Assembly (NCBI GenBank): GCA_029953675.1
Contig: JAMWBK010000001.1
Coordinates: forward strand, 1,959,001-2,023,000
DNA: 64,000 bases
Direction of reading: 5' to 3'
DNA from: Rhodosorus marinus
Lineage: Eukaryota; Rhodophyta; Stylonematophyceae; Stylonematales; Stylonemataceae
The notes beneath the pieces are model-generated. The model saw nothing but the letters and a program-made list of their open reading frames with translations, was not told where the DNA came from and made no database searches. Numbering within the stretch: the stretch's first letter is position 1; each line of letters starts with the position of its first letter. Shown piece after piece: positions 12,474-25,900 of this stretch. The translations under genes were made by a program, and so were the position numbers.

Positions 12474-13135
12474 ATGGATTCTTTAGGATTTTGTCCGAGT
12501 TTGGTTGGCAGTAGGTCGGTAAGGCTGCCGGGTTTGTTGAGGATGGAAGCACGTCGGGGGCGGATTCTGCGGAGGAGGGTTGGGGAGGTGGTCCCTGTGG
12601 GAGGGAGCAGGTGTGTGTTGAGCATGTCCCAGACTGATCAGACCGAGCAGATTTCTGGGAGGAAGACTTTTACTGTTTCGAAGCCGCTTGGGGTTGTTTT
12701 GGAGGAGCTTGAATCTGGAAGTGTGTTCGTCGCGTCTGTGGCTGGCGATGGCAACGCTGGGGAGGTGGGGATTTTGAAAGGTAGGATTGGAGGAATTACA
12801 ACGTGTGTTTAGCCCAAGTAATATTTCAATGTCCTAATTTGCTTCGGATCCGACTTCTTGAGGCAGGCGATCTTGTTATTGGAGTCGACAGCAAGCTTTT
12901 CGCTGGGAAAGGTCTTGAGACTGTGATGTCTGCGATTAATGAAGGAAGCTCCGACAGCGTTGAGCTTCTAGTTGAGCGAACCATTAGCGTACCAACTGCG
13001 AATAAGCTCGATGACAAAGTCAGAGAAAAACTCAGAAGTGAAATTTCAGCCCCGTATCGTCAGAATTGGGTAGGGATCATGGTGGTGGCTGTGCTCACCT
13101 TAATAGTTCTGGCACGATTCTCTGGCATCCGCTAA
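12474..13135 (+). CDS. PDZ-domain protein with C-terminal membrane anchor, probably plastid
   Basis: Two exons (12474-12780, 12867-13135) around an 86-bp intron give 191 residues. The first 50 residues are Arg/Ser/Val-rich with few acids, as in a plastid transit peptide. Residues about 60-145 form a PDZ domain: the carboxylate-binding loop reads KPLGVVLEEL, then VFVASVAGDGNAGEVGILKG and a GDLVIGVDS turn, with the intron inside the ILKG/GD junction. A short linker leads to one hydrophobic span (VGIMVVAVLTLIVLA) and the basic tail RFSGIR. PDZ proteins anchored in this way hold substrates or assembly factors at thylakoids or envelopes; that role here is inference. Confidence 0.82.
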
Positions 13136-13480
13136 TTATTTAAATAGATATCTCCAACTAACCAATTGTGGAAGTTTCGACGTGAGTCTAGCGCCCGGGC
13201 TCGTCACAATCAGCGTGAGGCGCTGAGAGCGGTTCTCCCTCGCTTTTGAACATGAATCTGGAGATCCTCGCTTACAACCAACTCTGACTTGGTTGCTTGT
13301 TGTTCTAGATGCTTGTGTGGGGCAACACTCGCGCATGTTCTAGCATCCTGAGAAAGATTTGTGAAAGTGCAAAGTCGATTCTTGGAGATTAAACGCGGTG
13401 TTGAGTGGCTGGGCTCTTGGAAATAAAAGACATTTGTCTTAAACACTTTAAGAATAGTGTGCCTGAGCGGAGACTATGAG

Positions 13481-13500
13481 GGGCGGTCGCCTGCGACCGC
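13481..13500. repeat. GC-rich perfect hairpin
   Basis: GGCGGTCGC at 13481-13489 pairs perfectly with GCGACCGCC at 13492-13500 across a two-base loop. It lies about 350 bp past the PDZ stop codon, so it could help end or stabilise that transcript, but no U-tract follows. Confidence 0.7.
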
Positions 13501-13584
13501 CGAATCGATTTTGAACGGGCTCGGGCTAGCGGAGTAGCAAAGATCGAAGCAGCTGGTCGACGTAGACGATCATCAACTATTATT

Positions 13585-13750
13585 GGCCTTTCGCACCCTT
13601 TCAACAACAGAAATGACCATTGAAACCGGATATCGTCCTCTAGAAGCACGGAACAGCCACTACGAGTGGCCTTTCGCAACCTTTCGACACCAGAACTTAT
13701 TATGCAGATCTAATCTTCCAGAAGAACGCGGTCCAACTGCCCGAGTCCAC
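13585..13750. repeat. Imperfect 83-bp tandem duplication
   Basis: GGCCTTTCGCACCCTTTC at 13585 recurs with one change at 13668, and a diverged match follows in each copy. It is non-coding as far as can be seen. Confidence 0.55.
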
Positions 13751-15910
13751 TCACGTGCAATCAGCCTCAAGACTCTGAGCCAACACTATGGTCTCTATAA
13801 ACCAGCCACAAGAGCAAGCTACAGAAAATAAATCGCTGGGTGTTTAGTGGATTTGAGCCCTTCCCCGCGTTTGCACAGTCTAGGCGCGACTCCCTATCGA
13901 GAGCGTCTCTATCCTTTACCAATTCTTCGGCATATGCTCGTGGCCTGCGCATGCTGTCGTCTCCATCAACTTATCAGGCGAGCCACTCAAACTTTCTTTC
14001 GATAGTAATCCAGAAACAGAAATCCTCGTCTAATTTATTGTATATTTCAATATATTTATACCATACTTGTAACCAATTAACCTACGCTTGAACAAGTTGC
14101 ATGCAAAGCAGTAAATCCATTGGTACAAGTATTACCGTATTTTAATATTATTTGTCATGATTATCCAATTATTGAAGTGAAATGACGCTCCGCTTGGGCA
14201 GCAGAAATTTGCTGTAAAGTTGTGAGCAAATTTCTAAAACACGTCTGCAATGGTCAAGGCGTCTTGTTATCTAACGCGATGCGCAAAGGGTCCGTGACGA
14301 TGTTCTCCGAGGTGACTTCGAAGCAGGCGTCGACGACAGAATACCAAGAAATGACAGCTCTATGGACTTTGGGGTCAAGGGGGGTCGGGTTTGGGGAAGA
14401 GGGGGAAAACTTCTCCCCTTCTATTTGTTTTTTTTGCTCTCGCAAACACAGATTATGAGCTATGGGGAGGAGATACAGAAGCTGGAATCCTTCCGGTAGA
14501 GTTCAATTTAGTTGGATGCTCGACGTGGGGGGAACCGAGCTCCTCTATTGCCTTAAAACGAAACAAGAGAGAAAGCTTTGCGGTTTTTCGTTGTTTTTTC
14601 TTTGCCGGCAGCCAGCAGACGGAGAGCATAGAGAGAACAATCGCGCTTGTCCCAGGGTGTGAGCCGCCCTGTCTAAAACCTATTTCAACCAGGTTCGCTG
14701 AAATAAGAGCACGGCCAGATTTGTATCTAAACGGCTTTCAACAACCAAAGGTATGACAAACTCATACATCCTCCCAAATTGCTCCTTAAACAAAATCCCT
14801 CAGCACCCCCAAGACTCAAGTGTTTCGTCATCCGCCTCCCTCCGAACACTAATTACCGATTAGCGCCCACTCTGGAGAAATGAACAGGACAAGACTCAAG
14901 ACTGTTCTCCAAAACCACAAAATAAGCAGTTTTAGCACAGCCACCCCCCCTTCATTTTTGTATTCAATTCTTTGGCCAAGACCCAAAGTAGCATTGGTCT
15001 AACAAACCACGACCCATCAACCTCCCAAATCCTACACAAAAAACAAAAGCTAAACAGGAAATAAAAACCTCGAATAAATACTATAAAAACAACATTCCAA
15101 CTTTACCAACAAGAAAAACCATTAAAATACCACAATTTCAATATAAAAAGGCTGCAAATACTTAACTTTTAGCTATTCTCCGTTCCCATTGGCTATATCA
15201 CGGCGACACCAAATCTCGTTCCCATTATGCTCATAAAATTCCCAACAAACACAATCAAACGCGGCACCGGAGACTACCTAGAGATATTTTCACCTCTAAC
15301 ACTTACTTTCATTTTCGCCTCTCATAAAATAATAAATATTTATCATTTACATCAATTTGTGATGCAATTAGCCAATCATTTAAGCTAAAAATATGAAGGC
15401 GGATTGGAATTATAAATACTACGATATTATTGGTTAATAATGATTTTAATTTTTTCATTGAAAGATCATAAATATCCAATTAGAGGGTGGCAAATTCACG
15501 AGGGGGGAAATAAAAACAGGCTTTTGCTGACATGAGATATCCAGTTTGGCGCTGGTAGAGGTGAGACCCGGGGGGGGGGGCTGAATGGGATGTGGTGAGT
15601 GGTAGGATGATTTCTTTTGGTACAACAAGCATGTGAAAATTTATTTAGTGTTTGGAGTGGAGTGGAGGCTTAGTGGCTAAGCTCTTGGCAGCAAAGTTAA
15701 GAGGTTGACGGAGATGGTTTGAGGAGTTTCAGTAGTCGTGGTGTATAATAAGCGGCACTCTTTTTTTCAGGATGTGGACATTGAGCAGATGTGGTGGAGG
15801 GGTGTGAAGGAGGAGTGGGTGGTGGGGTTTGGTTTGGGAAGTCATTGAGGGTTTTGTGTGTGTTTTTGGGGGTGGGGGGAGGGGGGGGATTTCGAAAGGG
15901 GGAGGATTGG

Positions 15911-18338
15911 ATGGCTCAGGCGTTTTCTAGGCTTCGGAAGGGTGGGGTTGCAGGGGGTGCAGTCGTTGCGGCTGCGGCTTTGGCGGCTTACCGATGGCAC
16001 ATGAACGAGACCGCCAGGAGGCGGATGAACAGTAACAGGGAGCAGAGGATATGGAGGAAGGTCAAAGACGAAAAACAGTAAGATTAGTTGCTGTGAGATG
16101 GATTCAGGGTGTTTTGGAGATGGCGAACATTCTTTCTCATTTCTATATGTTTTATCGTAAATCATTTCAGGTCACTGCAGGTGGACAAGGAATTCGCACA
16201 GAACCTGTTCAAGTTCTTGCGAGTATGTGTCCCTGGTATACGGAGCAAGGAGTTCCGATATCTTATAGCGGTCGCAGGTCTGCTGTTGTTGCGAAGTTAT
16301 CTGGACATATGGATATCCGACAATGGCGGCGAAATTGTTAAGGTACGTTGCGTGAAGAGTAGCGTACTTGTGCTTTGGAACACACCGCCGAGCGTTTTTC
16401 GAGGAAGTCGTGCGTGAAAAGTCTGCTCATTGCTCTCTGTCATGTCCACAGGCCATTGTCGGAAGGGACAAGAAAATGTTCATTATTCGAGCTTTGAGAG
16501 ATCTCGGGTTAATGATGTTCCCCATCGCAGCGGTGAACAACCTCCTCAAGTACACCTTGTCCCGGTTGAAGGTTATGATGAGAAAGCAGCTCTCACTACA
16601 CTTCCACGAGAAATATCTCGACCCGCGCGTGAATACGTTCTACAAAGTGTCAAATCTGGACTCCAGAATTCGGAATATCGACCAGCTTATGACAACAGAC
16701 GTAGAGAGATTCTGCACGTCCTCGGCGGATCTCTACTCCAACTTGTCCAAACCTCTGCTGGACATTGTGCTGTTCACGCACCGACTATCCAAATCATTGG
16801 GACTGGGAGGCCCCAGCGCTATGATTATGTACTTCAGCGCTTGTTCCCTCATTCTCCGCGCAATTCAGCCACCATTCGGCGCGCTAACTGCAGAGGAGCA
16901 GAGGCTGGAAGGAGACTATCGGCTACACCACTCGAGGTTGATTACCCACTCAGAAGAGATCGCGTTCTACGGTGGCTCTAAGCGGGAAAAGCTCTACATT
17001 AACATGGCGTTTGACCGCCTCATGAACCTGATGCACAAGATCTTCTACTTACGTTTCTGGAATGGGATATGGGACTCCCTGTTGGTCAAGTACATGGCCA
17101 CAATTGTGGGGTACTGTGTCGTGTCGGCTCCCATTTTCTTCAAAGGGGGCATACTCAGTAATCTTCAATCCGGCATGGGAGGAGCAACTGAAAAGGCTGG
17201 AAGTGACGACGCCGAAGCTTCGGAGGTTGCTGCAATATACACGAAGAACTCGAGGCTTTTGATTTCTCTCGCGGGAGCAATTGGAAGGATCGTCCTTGCC
17301 GGGAAGGAGATTACAAGGCTTACTGGATTCTGCAACCGAGTAGCGACGCTTGACAACGTTCTATCTGACATTCAACGGTCAACATTGTCACCAACACCTC
17401 CGCCGTCAATCAGAGCGTCTTCGAACCCCAGTCTTCAATCGACCTTTGAGGAAGAAGTACGACTGAACGAGCTCATGAAGCCTGGAGTACTGATCGTTGG
17501 AGATGAGGACAACTATGAGTGTCCGGTAAAATTTGATCACGTCAATCTGATTTCACCGGATAGGACGGTATTGTGTCAGAACCTGACCTTTGAGATTCCG
17601 CAGGGCGTAAACGTCCTCATTTCGGGGCCGAACGGGTGCGGCAAGTCGTCCTTGTTTCGCGTGCTTGCCGGCCTATGGCCACTTTACGGGGGAACGTTGA
17701 CTCGCCCTACGAGCTCGCAGCAGTTTTATGTTCCTCAGAGGCCGTACCTGGCACTCGGAACGTTGAGAGACCAGGTTACGTACCCTTTGACTTGGCTTGA
17801 AGCCAAGAGAATCAAGGGCGCGACAGATGAAACCATCATCGAGTTGCTCAACGAGGTCCATCTCGGAGAAATTGCAAAGCGGAAAGGAGGTCTCGATGTC
17901 GAATGTGATTGGGCTGATGTGCTCTCCGGCGGTCAGAAGCAGCGACTCGCGATGGCGAGACTCTTCTTCCACAGACCCAAGTATGCCATTCTTGACGAGT
18001 GTACCAGCGCTGTAAGTTGAAACACGACTTGTCAAAAACCCTACGGCCCTAACCCGTCGATCTCATAATTTTGCTTCGCTTCTCTCTCTTTTCAGGTAAG
18101 CTTGGATGTCGAGGGATTCATGTACACTCGGGCGAAAGAGCTCGGAATCACTCTTATCACAGTGAGCCACCGCCCGAGTCTCTGGAAATTCCACGAGAAG
18201 GTGCTGAAATTCGACGGTAGCGGCGGATACGAGTTCAGGAAAATGATGACGGAAGACATTCCTCCCATGGCTTCGTTCCCTCCGAAACCCCAAGAGTCTG
18301 AGGTTTCAGTCATGGGTGACATCGTTGATGAGATTTGA
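15911..18338 (+). CDS. Peroxisomal ABC half-transporter, subfamily D
   Basis: Four exons (15911-16077, 16171-16342, 16452-18011, 18096-18338) give 713 residues, typical for ABCD/PXA half-transporters that import very-long-chain or branched acyl-CoA into peroxisomes. A related plastid or other membrane location cannot be excluded. The N-terminal half is the membrane domain and includes the ABCD hallmark [13 protein letters not shown] (about 279-291) and the [15 protein letters not shown] entry helix. The nucleotide-binding domain has Walker [10 protein letters not shown] (about 505), signature LSGGQKQRL (about 603), Walker B YAILDE (about 623) and the H-loop in TVSHRPS. Intron 3 falls just after Walker B, in CTSA/VSLD. 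As a half-transporter it should act as a dimer. ATG 15911 follows a G-rich leader. Confidence 0.93.
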
Positions 18339-19408
18339 CCACCACAGAGCTACTCCCGTCGTCAGGAAACTGGAGAGAAAAATTGAACGAAACGAGAGTG
18401 ACCTGTTCAAACGACAAGATATTAATATGATGCTCTTGCTATCGCATAGTGTTGTACATTGCTTTAGAGATTCACAGATAAAAATATCTCTGTACATTGA
18501 CGTTGCCCTAGAGAAAAAGAAAAATGAGGCCCGGCGGCACCCTCCACTCCGCTAGACGCTGGCAAGTCATGTGTAGTCAGTCCATCCTTCCAAGCTTCCT
18601 ACTGTCACCCTACCTGACCGGAGAAAGTGGTAGCGACTACCCTCTCCGCGATCCTTAGTGCCTGGTCTGCTCCGAACCTGTCCCACTAGTAGTGGATGTA
18701 CCAATGTCCCTTAAACTGTCCCTAATCCACAGGTAATTTCATTGGTTTACGAAAGGTTGAAATTATCAAATATTATGATATAGAGCACCTAGACCAACTT
18801 GGAGCAAGTTCAATCCAATTAAGACTCGTAAGTACCTAAAATAATTCAATAAATCTGCTAAGTTGCGTTTACCTGCAAAATAATTGGCTACAAACGAAAA
18901 CTACTTTGGACCTTTACCCAATAAAGATTCTAGAGCTACGGGACTCAGTAAAAGTCGATGTTATTGGATATAAGCTCCCTAAATCAAAAACTTATAATCC
19001 AATAATAAATAGATTAAAGTGAAATAGTATATAATTTAATCCAATGAATGAATCTAAAAATAGTTAAGCGTTTTTGTTGGTTTATAGAGTGCTTGCTGGT
19101 CGAGCTAATTTGAGAAATTAATGACTTCTTCGACGAGTGGCGGATGAGGATGCTTTTCGGTTTACCGGTCGGAGAGGAGGACGGCAATGCTTTACAATTG
19201 ATGACGAGGCTAAGGGTTTTTGGGTGAGAGCGACTTGATACTTTGAAAGCTTTTGGATTCTGGAATGGTGCATGTTGTAGGTTGATCGGTAAGTTGCGAA
19301 CGGCTTTTTGGAGGTTTTTGTGCGTGGTGTTCGTGTGCGGCAGATACTTTTTTTTTTTGTTTTGTTTTCGGAAGTTGGCGTGGGGTCTAATTGTTTTGGT
19401 TGGAAACG
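18339..19408. other. Intergenic spacer
   Basis: The 3' flank of the ABCD gene gives way to A/T-rich DNA (18720-19060), then a G/T-rich stretch from about 19060 that precedes MIA40. Minus-strand open frames here are low-complexity by-products of that bias. Confidence 0.6.
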
Positions 19409-20134
19409 ATGGCGAGTGAACCGGTGAAGGATAACGTTGTTGAGGAGGAGAAGCCTGAGGAGGAGAAGCCTGTGCAGGTGGTGAAAGAGGAGGGTGGGGA
19501 AGGTCCGAAGTTGACGAGGGAGGAAGAGATTGAGGAGGCCTTGAACGTGAGTGCGAACCAGCCCTGATGTCGATGTGGGTGGATTCTCTGATCCGAGTGA
19601 ATTGGAGATCGCGGTTCTGCCGACTTGAGTTCTTTTTTGTCATTAGTTTCTGAGCTTGCTTTTGTTTCTGTTCTTTGCTTGTTGTTAACCCATGCAGTGT
19701 CCGTGTGTCGACTCGATGAAGGAAGGTCCTTGCGGTGAGGTTTTCCTCAAAGCTTATCGATGTTTCTTGGAGAGCGATGAGGAGCCGAAAGGATCTGGTA
19801 AGGTGCAAGGAGTGATCGCGTATTCTCGCTATTGAGCAAGAGAATGGCTTGTCTAATTTTTTTGCTGGTGCTTTTGCCTGAAGACTGTTACGAGTCCTTT
19901 CTCGAGATGCACAACTGCATCGAGTCGCATCCGGATGACTACAAATTGAATGATGAGGAAGACAAAGAGGCGCTGAGAGCGCTTGAGACTGGAGGTGGTC
20001 CGGCGGAGGAATTAGGCATTGCAAAATCCTCGCAGGAGAACTCGAGCGAAGCTCCTACAGCGGAACCGGCTTCACAGGAAACGACTTCACCGAAGCCTTC
20101 TTCAAACGACACAGGAGAGGAAACTGTCTCGTAA
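19409..20134 (+). CDS. MIA40: MIA40/CHCHD4 oxidoreductase
   Basis: Disulfide carrier that oxidises and traps cysteine-rich proteins in the mitochondrial intermembrane space, with Erv1/ALR as partner. Three exons (19409-19546, 19698-19797, 19884-20134), introns of 151 and 86 bp, give 162 residues. A Glu/Lys-rich N-terminal arm of about 46 residues is followed by the redox-active CPC (first codons of exon 2) and two CX9C motifs: CGEVFLKAYRC and CYESFLEMHNC. The second starts one codon into exon 3, after the conserved KGSD. The tail is acidic and Ser/Thr/Pro-rich. There is no N-terminal membrane anchor, so it is the short soluble form known from animals and plants rather than the fungal anchored form. 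Confidence 0.95.
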
Positions 20135-22981
20135 GACGCGATTTGAGAAGGGCCAGTTCCGCCGGACGGCAAAGCCAGATCCGGACGAAGCCTGGACAGC
20201 GAGCTTACCATTAACAAGTGTAGATTTTCCGGCAATGTTCATCTACCAGGAACAAGAGAAGAGACGTAGTTTGTACTAAAGCGGGGGGCTTGCAGAGTTT
20301 GAGGGCTACAACCCGAAAGCCTGCTGAGGATGACAGTCGTTCCTTTCGCAAAGGGATTAGAATGCTTCTGAGGATGCCCATCGCGAGCGGGACTCTACAC
20401 ATCCCCGAAAGCTGAGCTCGGGTAGGAGTCTATAAATATTTTTTTGGTAGTTGGGATGCTCAGAAACATGCCCGAACTTCAAATGATCCAATTTACTGAT
20501 GAATAAAAACTGAGAGGACACGCAGGAAGTGAATAGCTACACCCACGCAGTAAAAACTCGATCCTAGTCCTCACTTCGACTCGAAGCGACGATCACTAAG
20601 TAAACCTCTAAAGGTACATCCGTTGGGTTTGTGGTCGCATCGGTTTGAAGCACTTCAGGAACGATGAGATCGTTAGGCACTCTGGATGTTAGAGTTTGAG
20701 ACCTGACGGAGGAGGACCAGTCTGGTGTTACGTTAGTCTGGGGGATGAAACTGGTAGTCCGTTCTGAAGTCAGGAGCTTGTGTTCTGCTTGGCGTCAGCC
20801 AGTACAACTCCGGCGTCGTCCGCAAGGTTCTGAAAAACCACTGTCCGTAGACCAATCAGACAAGGTCTTATTGCTGAATGGTCCACATCGGAAACAACCA
20901 GTCATCGGATTCCCAGGTTCTGCTCTAGACATGCTGTATGAGTGGCCTCCCAGCCAAGTCAGGGTCGATGCTCAATTTTGGCGAGAAACTGATGTACAAA
21001 CCACACGCACAAACCATACAAGATCAATCTAACCGCCTCCGAATCCGTAGTTGTATGATATCCTTACTGTATGCAGAAAAAAAACTGCAGACAGTTCACA
21101 ACGCCACCATCAGGGATTCCTTACGACCGTTGCAAACAAACTACCCCGCAACTAAAAATCTGGCATCACATCACCACAACCATACCGCCGAAAACGAGAA
21201 AATTCCTAGCGTCAATCCATGAAACATCATCGGTCGAACAAGAAATTAATCTGACAGAAAAATTACTCAAAATGCATACTCTAATCCCACTCTCTTCTCC
21301 TCCAACATGATTTTTGGTGCTCTCTTTCCATTCCCACCCAATCCCAACCCTCCCCCCCCCCATCGCCTCCACCTAGACAGGAACCAAAACAATCCGAGTC
21401 ACAGGAGAAAACCGTTACGAACATAAAAAGACTGATTCAATCAATAAAAAGACACGTGGTGTATTTATATTGGTATAATTATTGGCACGTTATAGAAAAG
21501 CGGTTGTCTTTGAAAAGACGCAAAATGAGTAACAATTTTTGCGGTACGCTCGATCTCCAATAAATATTATATTTCTTGGACAGTTTAAGATCGTGCAAGA
21601 TCACCCCAAAATTCCCCGTCCCCCGCCCCTCCCGGCCCCCAAAAACGAACGCTACCGAGAAAAGGATGATTAAAGGACTGTAGGCGGCCTTTTTTTTGGA
21701 ATTCGGTTAAACGGCCCTTTTTTTGACGGTGTTCGATGTTTACCAATCAAACATAGACTACTGTCCCCGATATTGATATACATTTTTATAGCTTTTGAAG
21801 AATATGGTTTCTTTGTATCGAGGAAACACTAGCAAAATTGGACGGAATAGCACGCGTTTGTAGTGGGCTTGTTGTAAATTGGAGGGGGGGTAAACACATT
21901 ATGAAAAAGTAGAATCAAGAATATAATTTTAAAAAGGAGGTATATCAAATTTTAACTCCGAGGGTGATTTGATCAACTTTACTGTTCTTTTCGGGAAGGG
22001 GGTGGTGGGCTCTTCAACCGACTCTTCACTTTTTTGCGTCAATCGATCGGGTATTCAAGGAGCATACCAAAAAATGAACTACAAATTCATATCTTTTTAG
22101 ATGATTTCGAAACGAACCAAAAAATGACCCCCCCTCTTTCACCGGGTTTAATAGCTTATCCAGTACGGCTTTCCAATAAATCAAAAAAGAGGATTACGAA
22201 TTTCATACTCGTTTTAACCAAGGGGTTTTGCAGAAAGGTTTCCAAGGATCTAGTCAATATATTGTCCTTTTTTAAAAGGAAAAACGGATATATATATGAA
22301 AACCGTTTTTCTCAGGCAAATCAGTGGCCTCCTCTAGTTATGCTTTAGACAGAGCGGGTGGGGAGGTTGGGAATTTCCTAAGCAGGAAACCCCCCAAAAA
22401 AGCAGATTTCCTCTCAGTTAGGCAGTTAGGACGAAATTTGAAGAGTGCGAGTTTTTGATAATGTTTTGATGAGGGTTGCAAATAATTTAAAATAAACAGA
22501 GAAGGACGCAATGGAGGAGATGTTGGAAAAGAAACGGTTTTTAGAGGCGCGGAGCAGATGTGTTTTGTTTTGTGAAGGCTTTTTGAGGTTTTGGGTTTGA
22601 GGTGGGAGCGGGGGGGCGGGGGGTTGGGTTTGGGTTGGGTTTTGGGGGCGGTTTCGAGGACGTATGTGTGTTGGTTGTACAGATTCTTCTCTTTCAGGAA
22701 GAGGCTTCTATTTTACGAGGACGGAAGACAAAACAGCAAGTTTCCTGACCACAAAACTGTTCCTTGTTTGAGGGTGGTGGGGCGGGGTTTGGTGGCGGCA
22801 TTGGTCTGGTAGGGAAGGGTTTTGCGCCGGGGGGGTGGGACGTGAAGGATCGAGCCTGCATGGTTTGTTAAAAATTAATGATCAACAGATCATTAATTTT
22901 TTGGAGAGGAGGGGTCCTGGACTGGGCTTTTCTGAAGGGTCGTGAGGAAATGGAGGATTGAGAGCTGATCGATTTGGAGAT
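20135..22981. other. Intergenic region ahead of the ferlin gene
   Basis: No gene is supported. The region is mixed, with A/T-rich parts, poly-C and poly-G runs (21350-21360, 21890) and a pronounced G/T-rich leader at 22560-22980 containing a 14-bp hairpin. Open frames at 20745-21310 and 22034-22348 lack recognisable features. Confidence 0.55.
22870..22901. repeat. Perfect 14-bp hairpin in ferlin leader
   Basis: AAAAATTAATGATC (22870-22883) and its exact complement (22888-22901) flank the loop AACA, 81 bp before the ferlin ATG. It lies in the presumed 5' leader, so it could fold in mRNA or be a protein-binding palindrome in DNA. Confidence 0.85.
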
Positions 22982-25900
22982 ATGGAAGCCGAGATAGGTG
23001 ATAGTCCTGGCGTGGAGCAGGCTCCCGCTGTGGATGTTCCAGGTCGACCTGATCTAGATGATGCCAGACAGGAGCCGACTGCAGAGATCGAGGATGGTAG
23101 TCCTCCAGATCCTGTCCCGGAGGTGCCGCCGGCCACAGGCGAATCTTCGGGAGCAACGGAAGAAAAACCCGAGGAGCCTGCCGAACAAGTGGATCTAAGT
23201 GCTTCTGAGCGTGCTGAAGAACAGGTGCAAGAAATGCTTCCAGTTGCAGCAGCAGAGGCTTCCGAGGGCGTCGACCCAAGTGCCGCAGATGAGATGACAA
23301 CAATTCCTCTTGAGGGCGACCGAGAAGATCGTGCAGACTCACACGGTGAAACGTTTTTGGAAATCCCTCATGGAACCTCGCAACCAGTTTCCATCCCTAG
23401 TGCTTTGAAAGTTCAGACAAATAATGAGTTGGTAGATCTCGAACCGGACTATAGCATTAATCTAACAGCAGCAACAACAGCTGCATTACCACCGAGGCCC
23501 GTATTTTTGGAGGACAATGAGAATCTGCAAGCAGTTCAAGAGCAACTGCATCAATTCGATAACCCGGATATTAAAGTCTACCGGGCCAACAAGAAACCGA
23601 ATAGGGCACAGCGGACGGCTAACCGTGTCAAGAACTCTGCGCTGGAGAAGGGCGTGGATGTCCTCGTTGGGGTTAAAGAAGCAGAGAAGGAGGGTGATGC
23701 TTTTCAAGCAATGCTGGAGGATTCGAAAAAGGACCAGACGGGCAAACGGATCATTCGGACGACGCGAAGTGCTACGGCAAACTACGATGACGAAAGTCAA
23801 GAGGTGGATATTATTGGCACACTCATCAAGGACGCAAATACTGCCATCCAGGAGGAAGCTCAAATCGGAGCTAATACGGCGGACTCCCCCTTGGACAACC
23901 CGTTTATACTTATGGCGGCTCCAGTACTACCCATTGGTGGCTTGGCAGCATATACCATAATAAAGGCCATTCTGCCATATGCCACAGCTGGAATATTGGC
24001 AATCCTAAGCGTTCTCGGGTGGCGCTTTTGGGTGGGATCGTTCGTGTTTTCGTTGATAATGCTGGTGATGAACTGGAGCAACATACAAAAAGTTGAGGCC
24101 CTGAGACCAGTAAGTCTTGATCCACGGTTCTGCTTCATTTGTTCGTCGCGTTTTACTTGTTTGGTTTCTTTACTTAACACGTATGGATCGTCCTCTGCAG
24201 GTCACGCTTCAAGTAGATTTGGCTGTTCTTACTACAGAAAAGGCACTGCATACGCAATGGAAGGAGGCCAAGCCGGAAATTGACAAAGCCATAGAGAAAT
24301 ATTGGCCACGCGCAGAACTACGAAAACTCGACGCGCAGGTTCAGAAAATTCTCGGCTACAGCTTGCTCGACGTTATGATCGCAAGAATATGGGGTTGGGA
24401 GTATGACGGGAAGATCAAAGAGTTGTACTTGGACGAGCCAGCTGATGCTGGACGAAGCGATGAGCTCTTCTTCAACATAAAGATCAACTTTGAGTATTTG
24501 GAGGAAATCCATGCTAGATACTCCTCCGTATGGCTCGAATGGGTTGACGGGAATATGATCGCTGCTTCAACCCCTGAGAGGGATGTCGTGAAGGAAGGAG
24601 CTGTTAGCTCCCAGTACACGGATAGGGGTCATTGGAAGGGCTACGGTGCTCGTCTCAATCTGTGTTCCGCGACCCATGAGGTTTTGATCCCTTATCGATT
24701 CACGGACGAAGGTGACCGGGCGGCGCTCATAACCGATCAAAACATTAGGCTGGTCTTAAAGGGAAGAAAGGACATTGTTATTTACAACAACGACGGGGCG
24801 CCCAGGTTTCAGAAGGGAGTGGATCAGCACGTGGTGATTGGTGAAGCACTTGTGAGTGCCGCGCGAATTGGCGTGAAGGACCTGTGGGAAGCTGATGAGT
24901 CTGTCAAGGTCGTAAAGTCAAAGATACGACTCCCAATTAGAGCACCGGGATCAAAATCCTATAGAGCAGCAGTGCTCCACTGCAACGCGGAAGTGCGATT
25001 GGTTGACAACACATCCTACTCATATAGGGACAAGGTTACCAGCATACCGGTGGGAGAGTGGACGGTGAGAGTGAACGTATATGAGTTCCGATCGCTGCAC
25101 GTGATTAGTTCCGGCGGATCATCTGATCCCATTGCACAAGTTACGCTGTTTGGACAGAAAAAGAGTACAAAGAAAGTGTCTAATGCGACATCCTGTGTGG
25201 TGGATGAGACGCTATACTTCAGAAAAGTGGTGGATAGTCCCGCTGAATTCGCGACGGAGGACATTAAGATCGACGTGACCGACTGGGGTTTCTTCGGGAA
25301 CAGACCTTTGGGCCACTTGATCATGAACCTCAAAAGCATATATGAAATGGACCATCATGAACTGTTTCGGGAATGGTTTCCTCTGATCGTACCAACCTCG
25401 ATGAAGGTAGTGAATCCTTTCTCCGCTAATGGGTTTATCAAGCTCAGCATCACCGTAATGCCACCGAAGGGAATACCAAAAACGCACGCAAGCATTGAGG
25501 ACAAGGAAGAGTACAGCAGATCGACTGTGCTGAGAAATACTATTGTGCGTCCACCACCGCTTCGTGTAGAAAGGTGGATCCTCCACGTGAAGCTTGGATG
25601 GGCAGACATGCTGCCGAGGTTGACGAATGAGAGCGAGGAAGATGTCATACGCGGGTTTGCCGTACTTTCTCTCACAGGACGCAGGAGGATTCTGTCCCGG
25701 ACCTTCATAGCGAAAGCACGAGACATTATCGACACCAACTTGGGAAGTACAACGCGAGTGGTCACGCAGAGAATGGTACTGTTCAACGAAGAGTTCCTTT
25801 TCCCTTTCTACGTTGCCGACGGCGTTGAGAACTCGGAACGTGTACAGGTTAGCTTGTACCACAGGGGAAAGAACAATATGAACAAATTGATTGGTCGAAT

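Larger units (their letters stand above)
13136..15910. other. Intergenic region with small repeats
   Basis: No gene can be supported. It holds a GC-rich hairpin at 13481-13500, an imperfect 83-bp tandem duplication from 13585, A/T-rich DNA at 14010-14200 and 15060-15480, and a G/T-rich leader from about 15540 up to the ABCD start. Open frames near 14220-14760 overlap one another and lack coding character. Confidence 0.5.
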